Shown in pieces: positions 1 through 7,035 of a DNA stretch of 64,000 nt. Position numbers and translations under genes: made by a program. The notes under the pieces were generated by a model. The model saw nothing but the letters and a program-made list of their open reading frames with translations. It did no database searches and was not told the DNA's origin. Source of the stretch: Candidatus Melainabacteria bacterium (GTDB lineage: Bacteria; Cyanobacteriota; Vampirovibrionia; Obscuribacterales; Obscuribacteraceae); contig QKMZ01000001.1 in assembly GCA_003242885.1 (NCBI GenBank), positions 124,001-188,000 on the forward strand, read 5' to 3'. Position 1 is the first letter of the stretch. Every line of letters begins with the position of its first letter.

Positions 1-1
1 T

Positions 2-2581
2 GGCACGACGCCTGAACCAAGACCTGGTTTGCGCGAAGATGTCGAGGAAACCACCAGTGCCGATTCATACAATACGCTGGCGCCTCTAGGATATGATCCC
101 GCCGACTATGATCCTTCTGTTCCGACTCACCCATGGGCAGCTCCTGGTCAGGGTGCGTCGCCCCCGTCGTCCGATGAGTCGCGAAGTCCTGGTGCTAAGC
201 GCGCTACTGCGGAGTGGCAAGTTGATCCGGCCGACGACATTCCAGAATCCAGTGTCGACATCGCCGATCCGCACCTGCCAACGGAAGCGCACCCTGACAG
301 CGATGCATCAAAGGCGATGGCGCAATGGGGCGTGACTATCAGCGATCAACCGGAAGAACATTACCCACCTATTCGTCAGGACGATCGAAGACAAGGTCTG
401 CAGCCTGTTGAAGAAGCCACTCCCGCAGGCGTTCCAAAGCCTTTCGACAGGCGGCAAAAGCCTAAGTCGATGAAGAATTTGCGCAGTCGTTTTGGGCAAA
501 TAGACCCCGCGACAGAAGTCGATGATGCGGAATTTGCGGAATCAGAAGTGATGAATCCGTACAACGCTTCGGGGCAACCGTCAGTCAGTCCTGTCGGTCC
601 ATACGAGGAAGATAGCCCATTGGGCGAACCGCGCTCTTTGCCGCCACAAACTCCACCTCGACGACTCGCCGATAATTCGATTTCCAACATGACACCACCG
701 GAATTGCCGCCGGATCAAATGTTGACGCAATTGCCACCAGAAATGCCTCCGCCGCCTCCTCCTTCTATGAAGGGCCGCGGTCCACGTGGTTTGCTCGAAA
801 GCAGTGGTCCTTATGCTGACTCAAGTCCTCCATCTGAGTTCGAGCCGCAAGTGCAACATGATCAAACGCCTCCGTTTGATGAAGGCGCTTCCGACGACAA
901 TAGACCCTCCTCTATGATTTCACGGTTGGTCAGCAAACGACAGCATGATACTTCGCTGCAAAATGCAAACCCTAGTTTTGCCTCAGATGAGCTTCAGGTG
1001 CCGCCGCGCATTCGCTCTATGGTCGATGCTGCGCGTGCCAACATCAGTGACGGAAAGCATGCTGATGCTGCGCGACTGATGCAGAAAGTGGTCAATGATT
1101 TGGCTGAGGGCGGTTTGAAGGATAGCCGCTATGTGGCAGATTGTATGCTGATTTTGAGTGAAGCGTACGAAGCCTCTGGACAACTTGGACCGGCGATTAC
1201 TTCTTTCCACCAGCACGCGTTGATGGTTGAAAAACGCGTCGGGGTCAAAAATTACGAGAGCATCGGCAATTGGTACAGACTGGCGGTCTTGCTCGAGAAA
1301 GCGGGCGAAAAAGATGATGCGCGCACAATGTACGAGCATGCGCTCGCACTTGCTGTACAACATCTCGATCAAGATGATGAGCTGACTGCGAGCATTAAGT
1401 CATCTTACGAAGAGTTTCTCACTAATCCGGATAAGGCGACGAGAAAACCTGCGCCCACGGCTGAATACTCTAAAGAAGAGGTTCTTGCACAGAATAAAGA
1501 ACTCCGCACGTCTGCGCTCCAACAGCAAGAAAAACCCAGCAACAAAGGCGTGGTTGTATGGAGTACAGTGTCAGTCATAGTTTTAATCGCTGCGGGGATC
1601 TGGTTCTTTAGCCTGATGGGCAGCATGAACAAATCAATAGGTAACATTGATTCTGTTTCAACAGGCACCATCCCAGAGCAGGTCTTCGCAAACACTGATG
1701 GCGATGGGCTCTTGCGCTTCACTGGCACAGACAATTTAGAAGTGACCATCGATGGCAAATTGCGTCAGGTCAAATACGTCGTTTTGAAAAATGACCTTAG
1801 CGACCTGGCGACAATGTTCGTCAATGCCGGCGCTAAACAGACCGTCTGGATTCGCAAAGCGGCAGACGGCATGCTGGTTGACGACAATACCATGTTCTTC
1901 CAAAAGGACGCGCCTGAGCTTGCAATGGCTAACGAGATGCGTCGCATTGGTCAGCGCGTCGAAGAATACTATCAACTCAATCGATCATATCCACGCTATC
2001 GCCAAGATTGGTCGGAAGATCCAGCCTTCGGTTTCATCAATCCTACAACTCACAAAGGTGAAGCCTCGCTCTTCCATGTCTTTCCGAAATCAGCAACACA
2101 AGCAGCATTGTTTGGTGGTTCCAAAACTCTTGATGAGATTGCCAGTTACCTAGAGAGTGGCGAAACCTGGGTTGGTGAGCCGGAGTTAAAACCATGCTCG
2201 ATCAGTGTGGCTGTTAAGCATTCGGGCGAAAAAGCCAATAATAAGCCGATCGTGCAAGAGTTTTTCATGCACGCCACTGACCAAAACAATAAATACCTAC
2301 CTGCTTCAAAGCCAAAGACCGTGAGCGTAGTGCTTTTGACTCAAGGCCGAAACATCGGCAATTTCGATTTGCATCCTCAGGACTTTAGCAAGTTAGAGCT
2401 TCAGCCCATGCCTGATGGTATTGCTTACGTCAATATGAGCGAGACGCCGCTGTTTGGCACTGACGTGCTTAGATCGGTCGTTCCTGTTACCTTCATCAGT
2501 CTCGCTGCAATATTCTTCTTTGGTCTTCTAATTACCGTTGCCACCCTCAGAAGCAACAAAAAGGGTACGAAGAAAAAGTAG
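2..2581 (+). CDS. Membrane-anchored TPR protein, 5' end outside the window
   Basis: The reading frame is open to the left window edge (codons from base 2), so the gene starts upstream; an in-frame TTG at 29 is probably not the true start. The first ~310 residues are a Pro/Ser/Asp/Glu-rich, low-complexity region with poly-proline stretches. Residues ~330-470 (counted from the TTG) are helical TPR-like repeats. One membrane segment lies near 510-532 and a second close to the C-terminus (~815-838), followed by a basic Lys-rich tail. The ~285 residues between the two segments would be extracytoplasmic if the N-terminus is cytoplasmic. A response regulator follows 66 nt downstream on the same strand, perhaps co-transcribed. 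Function unknown; a scaffold role is only a guess from the TPRs. Confidence 0.8.
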   Translation, partial: GTTPEPRPGLREDVEETTSADSYNTLAPLGYDPADYDPSVPTHPWAAPGQGASPPSSDESRSPGAKRATAEWQVDPADDIPESSVDIADPHLPTEAHPDSDASKAMAQWGVTISDQPEEHYPPIRQDDRRQGLQPVEEATPAGVPKPFDRRQKPKSMKNLRSRFGQIDPATEVDDAEFAESEVMNPYNASGQPSVSPVGPYEEDSPLGEPRSLPPQTPPRRLADNSISNMTPPELPPDQMLTQLPPEMPPPPPPSMKGRGPRGLLESSGPYADSSPPSEFEPQVQHDQTPPFDEGASDDNRPSSMISRLVSKRQHDTSLQNANPSFASDELQVPPRIRSMVDAARANISDGKHADAARLMQKVVNDLAEGGLKDSRYVADCMLILSEAYEASGQLGPAITSFHQHALMVEKRVGVKNYESIGNWYRLAVLLEKAGEKDDARTMYEHALALAVQHLDQDDELTASIKSSYEEFLTNPDKATRKPAPTAEYSKEEVLAQNKELRTSALQQQEKPSNKGVVVWSTVSVIVLIAAGIWFFSLMGSMNKSIGNIDSVSTGTIPEQVFANTDGDGLLRFTGTDNLEVTIDGKLRQVKYVVLKNDLSDLATMFVNAGAKQTVWIRKAADGMLVDDNTMFFQKDAPELAMANEMRRIGQRVEEYYQLNRSYPRYRQDWSEDPAFGFINPTTHKGEASLFHVFPKSATQAALFGGSKTLDEIASYLESGETWVGEPELKPCSISVAVKHSGEKANNKPIVQEFFMHATDQNNKYLPASKPKTVSVVLLTQGRNIGNFDLHPQDFSKLELQPMPDGIAYVNMSETPLFGTDVLRSVVPVTFISLAAIFFFGLLITVATLRSNKKGTKKK

Positions 2582-2647
2582 TGCGCACGCGGGTATAGTA
2601 AACAAAGGAGCGCGAGAAGGCTTTTCTTGCAGTGTCGGACGGGCTAA

Positions 2648-3328
2648 ATGGCAAAAATTGTCGTTGTAGAAGATGACAAAGACCTGGTCAACCTGATCAA
2701 GGGTATCCTTTCGGTCGAAAGGCATACGATTGACAGCGTGCATGACGGCCACCAAGCTTTGGCGATCATTCAAATGCATCCCTATGATCTGGTCATCCTC
2801 GACTGGATGTTGCCGGGCAGGACAGGCACTGAGATTTGCAAAGACTACCGTGCCCGCGGTGGTGCCGCGCCAATTCTGATGCTGACTGCCAAGTCGACGA
2901 TTGACGATCGTGCTGAAGGGCTTGATTCAGGCGCAGACGACTATTTGACGAAACCTTTTCACCCGAAAGAGTTCACCGCTCGGGTACGAGCACTGCTCAG
3001 GCGCCCTCAAGCCGTAATGGCAAAAACAATGAAAGCTGCCGACATCGAACTCGACCCGAGCCAGATCAAAGTTTTCAAAGCGAACAAAGAGATTCACTTG
3101 CTGCCTAAAGAATTCGCATTGCTTGAGCTGTTTCTCCGCTATCCGACTCAAGTTTTTTCAGCTGAAGCACTTCTCGACCGCGTCTGGAATACTGATTCTT
3201 CTGCGTCGTTAGACACGGTTCGCACCTACATCAAAACGCTGCGCAAGAAGATCGACACCGATCCAAAAGACTCATTGATACGCACCGTCCATGGTGTCGG
3301 CTACAGCTTGAGCAGCAAGAGCGAATAG
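2648..3328 (+). CDS. OmpR/PhoB-family response regulator
   Basis: Two-component DNA-binding response regulator of 226 residues, the normal family length. The N-terminal receiver has the acidic pair E8/D9/D10, phosphoacceptor D52 in the context LVILDWMLPG, T80 and the conserved lysine K102 before Pro, so it should be phosphorylatable. The C-terminal half is a winged-helix trans_reg_C domain with the LLPKEFALLELFLRYP and RTVHGVGYSL blocks. No histidine kinase gene lies next to it. The upstream neighbour is a membrane TPR protein, so the cognate kinase is probably encoded elsewhere. The start is the ATG after a weak ribosome-binding region. Confidence 0.93.
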   Translation: MAKIVVVEDDKDLVNLIKGILSVERHTIDSVHDGHQALAIIQMHPYDLVILDWMLPGRTGTEICKDYRARGGAAPILMLTAKSTIDDRAEGLDSGADDYLTKPFHPKEFTARVRALLRRPQAVMAKTMKAADIELDPSQIKVFKANKEIHLLPKEFALLELFLRYPTQVFSAEALLDRVWNTDSSASLDTVRTYIKTLRKKIDTDPKDSLIRTVHGVGYSLSSKSE

Positions 3329-3451
3329 TTCTTATCTGTTTTGTGTAGCGGCAACTTCATGAAGGCGTTTCGCAAACTTCGCGGGCCCGAATGAGAGCGT
3401 GGATGAGACTTTTGGTTAAGCCCTTGGGAAAAACCCCACTGACCAGCTAGG

Positions 3452-3473
3452 CATATATGGTTTTTCCTATATG
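3452..3473 (+). promoter_or_regulatory. Inverted repeat, possible promoter/operator of the His/Gly-rich protein gene
   Basis: CATATA and TATATG form a 6-bp inverted repeat separated by 10 nt, 36-57 nt before the ATG at 3509. The right arm contains a -10-like TATATG. No good -35 is visible. Low-confidence regulatory call. Confidence 0.25.
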
Positions 3474-3508
3474 ATCTCTTCTGTACGTCAATCGGATTGC
3501 GTTTATCA

Positions 3509-4363
3509 ATGAGTACACTCGGACACAGCGGTCAAAGTGGCCACGGTGGACATGGCGGTCACGGCGGTCAGGGACAAGGTCACCACGGGAACCATGGGCA
3601 CGGGCATCACGGACACTCTGGCGGAAACGCCATCGGTGGCGGTGGTCAGCAACAAACTTGGGCATCCATCTTTAATGAAACCCGCTTCTCCGGCGATGGT
3701 TTTCGGTCGCCGTTGTTTGGGCTCATTGCATATGGCATGGTCTTTCTATCTATTGTTTTGGTCATCTGCTTAGCCGACAACAATCTTCTCGATTTTGCAG
3801 TCTCACAGCATCGTGAATCGCAGCAGAAGCATGCACGCGAATTAGCTGAAGCAGAGACGAAAGCTGAAGAAGAGGCACTCGCTAAAGCGGGTGCAACGCA
3901 GCCGCAAGGTGATGCACAACCAGCGGCACAAGATGCTCTTTCCCTGCAAGCTGCCGCGCCTCAAGATAACGGACAGCAAAATCTCTTACCTCAAATTCAA
4001 CAACAAGCGGTCGCGCAACAAGGCATGTCGCAGCAGCCATCGCAACCTGGCTACCTGCAGCAGAGTTTGATGCAGCAAATGCAACCTGGTTATTCTCAGC
4101 AAGGTTACGCACCACCTGCGTATGCGGCTCCGAGCCCATACCAGCAGGCAGCCGCGCCAGGATTTCAGCAAGGTGGCTTCCAGCAGGGCTATGGTGGCGC
4201 AATGCAACAGCCTGGTTTTGCACCAGCACAAAACGGTGCTGCTGGCTATCCACAACGAACTGGTGCATACCAACATTCCGGCGCGTATTATCAAGGCGGC
4301 TATAAGACCGGTCCTGATGGCACAACTCAAGTGCCGATGAACCGCATGGTTGTGAATCGCTAA
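3509..4363 (+). CDS. His/Gly-rich single-pass membrane protein with a Gln-rich tail
   Basis: Family not recognised. The ATG at 3509 is preferred over an in-frame TTG at 3497; product 284 aa. The N-terminal ~45 residues are almost pure His, Gly, Ser and Gln in HGGHGG-type repeats, a possible metal-binding segment. One strong membrane helix follows (SPLFGLIAYGMVFLSIVLV, about residues 68-92), then an Ala/Glu coiled-coil-like stretch and a ~150-residue Gln/Ala/Pro/Gly/Tyr-rich tail with repeated QQG and PGY elements. The composition resembles adhesive or phase-separating sequences. It stands alone between a response regulator and a convergent desaturase gene. Confidence 0.7.
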   Translation: MSTLGHSGQSGHGGHGGHGGQGQGHHGNHGHGHHGHSGGNAIGGGGQQQTWASIFNETRFSGDGFRSPLFGLIAYGMVFLSIVLVICLADNNLLDFAVSQHRESQQKHARELAEAETKAEEEALAKAGATQPQGDAQPAAQDALSLQAAAPQDNGQQNLLPQIQQQAVAQQGMSQQPSQPGYLQQSLMQQMQPGYSQQGYAPPAYAAPSPYQQAAAPGFQQGGFQQGYGGAMQQPGFAPAQNGAAGYPQRTGAYQHSGAYYQGGYKTGPDGTTQVPMNRMVVNR

Positions 4364-4408
4364 GCTGCGAATCGCTAAACCAGATGAGAGTTTTGAATTC
4401 AGTCGCAA

Positions 4409-5449
4409 CTACACTTCGCCGACTCGCTCGTAAATGCGCTCTGTTATGCGGCTTTTTTCGCCGCGCGAGATCTGCTTAAAGTAATCAATGAGAAAACTTG
4501 TGTAGCTTGGTCGCAGTAAGTATCGCCGCCGATACTCTTCGCTGCTTTGCAAAAGCTTGTGAAGCTTAGGCAAATAGTAATGTGGAACGGAAGGAAAGAA
4601 GTGGTGTTCCGCGTGAAAGTGAAACTCCAGACCGGTGAAAAAGAGTCTATCGATCAGTGATGGTAGCGGAACGCTTACTAATCTTCCCTCGGAGAGAACC
4701 GCATCATCAGTGGCTAATCGCGCATGATCGATGAAGCCGCGGATGTAACCGAGCAATGTTCCTAGCGTGAAAATTGGAACGAGCCACAAAGCAAAATACG
4801 CCCACCAATAACCGGTAGCAAGCGAGAAGATGGCAAACACGCAGGCTTGAACCGGAATCAAATTCAAAACTTCTGGATAAGTGCGGCGTGGCAAGACCAC
4901 TAATGTCTCTGTGGCGTCTAGCGGCTCTCTGCTGTTTTTCTCCCGCAAAAAGCCGTTGACGATGATTGAAGTCCAGAGCTGACCACCTAGAACGAGCTTT
5001 ACTAAATAGAGAACAAACTGCACTGGATCACTTTTGTCTTGCTCGTCGTGGAAGTGTCGATCTGGATCTGCAGTTGTGTTCAAGTATTTGTGATGTGCAA
5101 GATGCACAGCCCGAGACGATCCCCAGATTGAGCCAACCGGATAAGCGCATAACCACGCTCCGACAAAATCATTCATCCGCTTGTTTTTAAGCAACGCAGA
5201 ATGCTGAGATTCGTGCGATAGATTGACGAGAACGCCCATGCCACTTGTGATTATGTAGGCGGAGAGTAAGTAGCTTGCAGGGTTTGAAAACATTTTGAAC
5301 AACATCAATCCGCATACGATGCGAAGATAACCGTTGAAGAACAAATCAAAGGCAGTGCGATGTGTCTTTGGTTTTGCCGATTTGAGAAACTCACCGATGC
5401 CGCCGGAAAGTGGCTCGACTGGCAGATTAGAGTTGGCTGGCGATTCCAT
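4409..5449 (-). CDS. Membrane fatty acid desaturase
   Basis: Integral-membrane di-iron fatty acid desaturase (FA_desaturase family), 346 aa. All three His boxes are present: HESQH at 79-83, HLAHH at 116-120 and HAEHH at 279-283, with a further His at 290. Hydrophobic segments lie between the boxes (about 44-75, 145-165, 200-238). It should introduce a double bond into acyl chains using O2 and an electron donor; no ferredoxin or reductase lies nearby. The substrate cannot be told from sequence; the layout is that of the short desaturases acting on acyl lipids or carotenoid-like substrates. Convergent with the His/Gly-rich gene. Confidence 0.88.
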   Translation of the reverse strand: MESPANSNLPVEPLSGGIGEFLKSAKPKTHRTAFDLFFNGYLRIVCGLMLFKMFSNPASYLLSAYIITSGMGVLVNLSHESQHSALLKNKRMNDFVGAWLCAYPVGSIWGSSRAVHLAHHKYLNTTADPDRHFHDEQDKSDPVQFVLYLVKLVLGGQLWTSIIVNGFLREKNSREPLDATETLVVLPRRTYPEVLNLIPVQACVFAIFSLATGYWWAYFALWLVPIFTLGTLLGYIRGFIDHARLATDDAVLSEGRLVSVPLPSLIDRLFFTGLEFHFHAEHHFFPSVPHYYLPKLHKLLQSSEEYRRRYLLRPSYTSFLIDYFKQISRGEKSRITERIYERVGEV

Positions 5450-5941
5450 GTGTTTGGCTCGAAAACAAAAGAGCGGTTGGTCCCCGACCTATTCTAGATG
5501 CCAAAACTATTATTGGCGAGAATCTGAGAGCCTAATCGCTCGACTTTCGCCAGCGTTGTTCGCGTCGGTTCGTCGCCATTGACTGGTTCGCGTAGGGGCG
5601 ACGCCATGCGTAGCCTGCAGAATGCATGCTTTAGCTTAGTAATGTTGTTGATGCGAGGGATTTGGACAGCGGTGGTGCACCGAGAAACTGCTTGATGTAT
5701 AACCGTTGAAAATATCCAGGCCAAGGCAGGAGGAGTAGAGCTTTTAACTCCCGGACACTTACTAAGGCTCGACACTGCATGCCCGGTCTCCCAGGCAAAT
5801 GGTAGCTCCCGGCGCAACCTCCGTCTGCTGACCACGTCCCAAATACTACGGATTTGGCGGTTGTAAAGATATGGGGTTTCGCCTAGGTTTTTTGCTCGCA
5901 TTCAGCAAATGCGAGTGGTGCTGTTTTTCTGGAAAGAAATA
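5450..5941. other. Intergenic region of 492 nt without a convincing gene
   Basis: This gap lies between the desaturase start and the TetR stop and should hold the desaturase promoter. A minus-strand open frame at 5494-5901 has no recognisable domain and no convincing ribosome-binding site. No tRNA, SRP, RNase P or tmRNA signature was seen. The stretch 5592-5613 is a degraded copy of the GGGCGACGC...GCGTCGCCC dispersed repeat found elsewhere in the window. Confidence 0.5.
5592..5613. repeat. Degenerate copy of GGGCGACGC palindromic repeat
   Basis: GGGGCGACGCCATGCGTAGCC matches the left arm of the palindromes at 21863-21883 and 22997-23017, with a decayed right arm. Another partial copy is at 31757-31771. 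Confidence 0.55.
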
Positions 5942-6547
5942 CTAGTTGTCGACGCCGAGCACTTGCGTGAAGAAGATCTGGCGGAAGATTTTCATTGGTT
6001 TCGTGTCGCGCAAGACCTTCGAGCGCATGACTGCGCCTTCGAAAGAGCACAAGAAGAACTCGGCAGCTTCGGATGTTTTGACCGACTTCGGAATTTCGCC
6101 TGCCGCCTTTGCTTCATTGAGAACAGCGGTGAATGTCGCTGCGCGTCTTTGCATAATTTCTTTCAAGCGCATGCGGAACGCTTCATTCTGGTCCGCCATC
6201 TCCTGGCTGAGATTGGCGATGAGGCAGCCGCGACTGCACTGACGCTTTTCGGCTTTCTCTATGGCCCCATCTATATAGTTCTTGATGCGCTTGAGCGGAG
6301 TGACCTTGGGGTCGGTGAGCGCCTTGTCCAGCTCTTGAACATAGTGTTCGTCGAAGGTGTTGATGACAGAGAGACCGAAGTCTTCCTTGCTGGAAAAGTA
6401 GTGGTAAAAAGAGCCCTTCGGAACATTGCAGGCGGTCAGCACTTCGTTAATGCCCGTGGCGTTGTAGCCCTTTTCGAGCATGACGTCGATGCCCGTTTCA
6501 ATGAGAAGGCATTTGGTGTTTTGTTTGGTTGATACTTTTGGTGACAT
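5942..6547 (-). CDS. TetR-family transcriptional repressor
   Basis: 201-aa TetR/AcrR-type regulator. The N-terminal helix-turn-helix covers residues ~10-57 and contains ATGINEVLTACNVPKGSFYH and YFSSKEDF, typical of the family. The C-terminal ligand-binding half has a Cys in KRQCSRGCLIANLSQE, as in the NemR/AcuR-like subgroup, some of whose members sense electrophiles through cysteines. It is transcribed away from a 57-residue small gene. Three palindromes with TAGAC/GTCTA arms lie in the shared upstream region, one inside its own promoter, so it very likely represses itself and the small gene. Start is the ATG at 6547. Confidence 0.9.
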   Translation of the reverse strand: MSPKVSTKQNTKCLLIETGIDVMLEKGYNATGINEVLTACNVPKGSFYHYFSSKEDFGLSVINTFDEHYVQELDKALTDPKVTPLKRIKNYIDGAIEKAEKRQCSRGCLIANLSQEMADQNEAFRMRLKEIMQRRAATFTAVLNEAKAAGEIPKSVKTSEAAEFFLCSFEGAVMRSKVLRDTKPMKIFRQIFFTQVLGVDN

Positions 6548-6554
6548 GATGGAT

Positions 6555-6584
6555 ATATTAGACCAGTCGGTCTAAGTATGTCAA
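6555..6584 (-). promoter_or_regulatory. tetR promoter with embedded operator
   Basis: On the minus strand, -35 TTGACA (6579-6584), an 18-nt spacer and -10 TAATAT (6555-6560). The spacer holds the inverted repeat TAGACC-AGTC-GGTCTA (6559-6574). This matches the two sites in front of the divergent small gene and indicates autorepression. Confidence 0.75.
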
Positions 6585-6658
6585 TATCATCTAAGGCTGC
6601 GTGGCGGTAGTTTTACGAGCTTTTTGCACAGTTGTGTAACGCCTGGCAATTAATCTGA

Positions 6659-6714
6659 TTGACAGCGGCTAGACGACCGGTCTATTATCGGGTGGTTAGT
6701 AGACGACTGGTCTA
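6659..6714 (+). promoter_or_regulatory. Promoter with two TetR operators driving the small gene
   Basis: -35 TTGACA (6659-6664), an 18-nt spacer and -10 TATTAT (6683-6688). Operator 1, TAGACGACCGGTCTA (6670-6684), fills the spacer; operator 2, TAGACGACTGGTCTA (6700-6714), overlaps the expected transcription start. Their centres are 30 nt apart, about three helical turns, so two dimers could bind the same face. Confidence 0.78.
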
Positions 6715-6752
6715 ATTGAAATTCAAAATCCTAACGGAAAAGGAGGTACGAA

Positions 6753-6926
6753 ATGAATTGCTTTAGTTTTCCAATGGCAATGCAGACGCAACCCGGTTAC
6801 AACCCCAAAGAAGACGGCGGTTTCGAGGGCAGCTTGATAGGCGAAGTGGTCGTACTTCTCCTTGAGGCGCTCGCGTCATTCAAGGCTGTGCTGAGAGCAC
6901 GGCTCATTGATTGGGTGAATTCGTAG
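6753..6926 (+). CDS. Small TetR-controlled protein, 57 aa
   Basis: Short gene beginning MNCFSFPMAMQTQPG and ending LIDWVNS. It is preceded by a near-perfect ribosome-binding site (AAGGAGGT, 5 nt before the ATG) and by a strong promoter carrying two TetR operators, so expression is well supported although no family is recognised. The N-terminal ~25 residues are polar with Gly/Pro. Residues ~27-54 (SLIGEVVVLLLEALASFKAV and on) could form one amphipathic or membrane-associated helix with basic residues at its end. It is the only gene in front of the operators on that side and is followed by tandem repeats. A peptide effector, stress protein or membrane modulator are all possible. Confidence 0.72.
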   Translation: MNCFSFPMAMQTQPGYNPKEDGGFEGSLIGEVVVLLLEALASFKAVLRARLIDWVNS

Positions 6927-6946
6927 TTTGGCGAATTATGTCATAA

Positions 6947-7035
6947 GAGCCGGCGAGCCGCCGGCGCTCCCAGGAACGAGCCGGCGCACCGCCGGCGCTC
7001 CCAGGAACGAGCGGCGCACCGCCGGCGCTCCCAGG
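6947..7035. repeat. Three tandem copies of a 31-nt GC-rich palindromic repeat
   Basis: Units at 6947-6977, 6978-7008 and 7009-7035 (the last shortened), each built from GAGCCGGCG, CCGCCGGCGCTCCCAGG and AAC. The CCGGCG/CGCCGG arms can form a hairpin. Reverse-complement relatives occur at 22872-22979. The array ends exactly at the stop codon of the kinase gene. Confidence 0.85.

Noticed and set aside
5494..5901. Minus-strand open frame of 135 codons in the gap before the TetR gene
   Set aside because: No recognisable domain, no ribosome-binding site, high Arg/Ser/Thr composition typical of chance frames, and overlap with a degenerate palindromic repeat.
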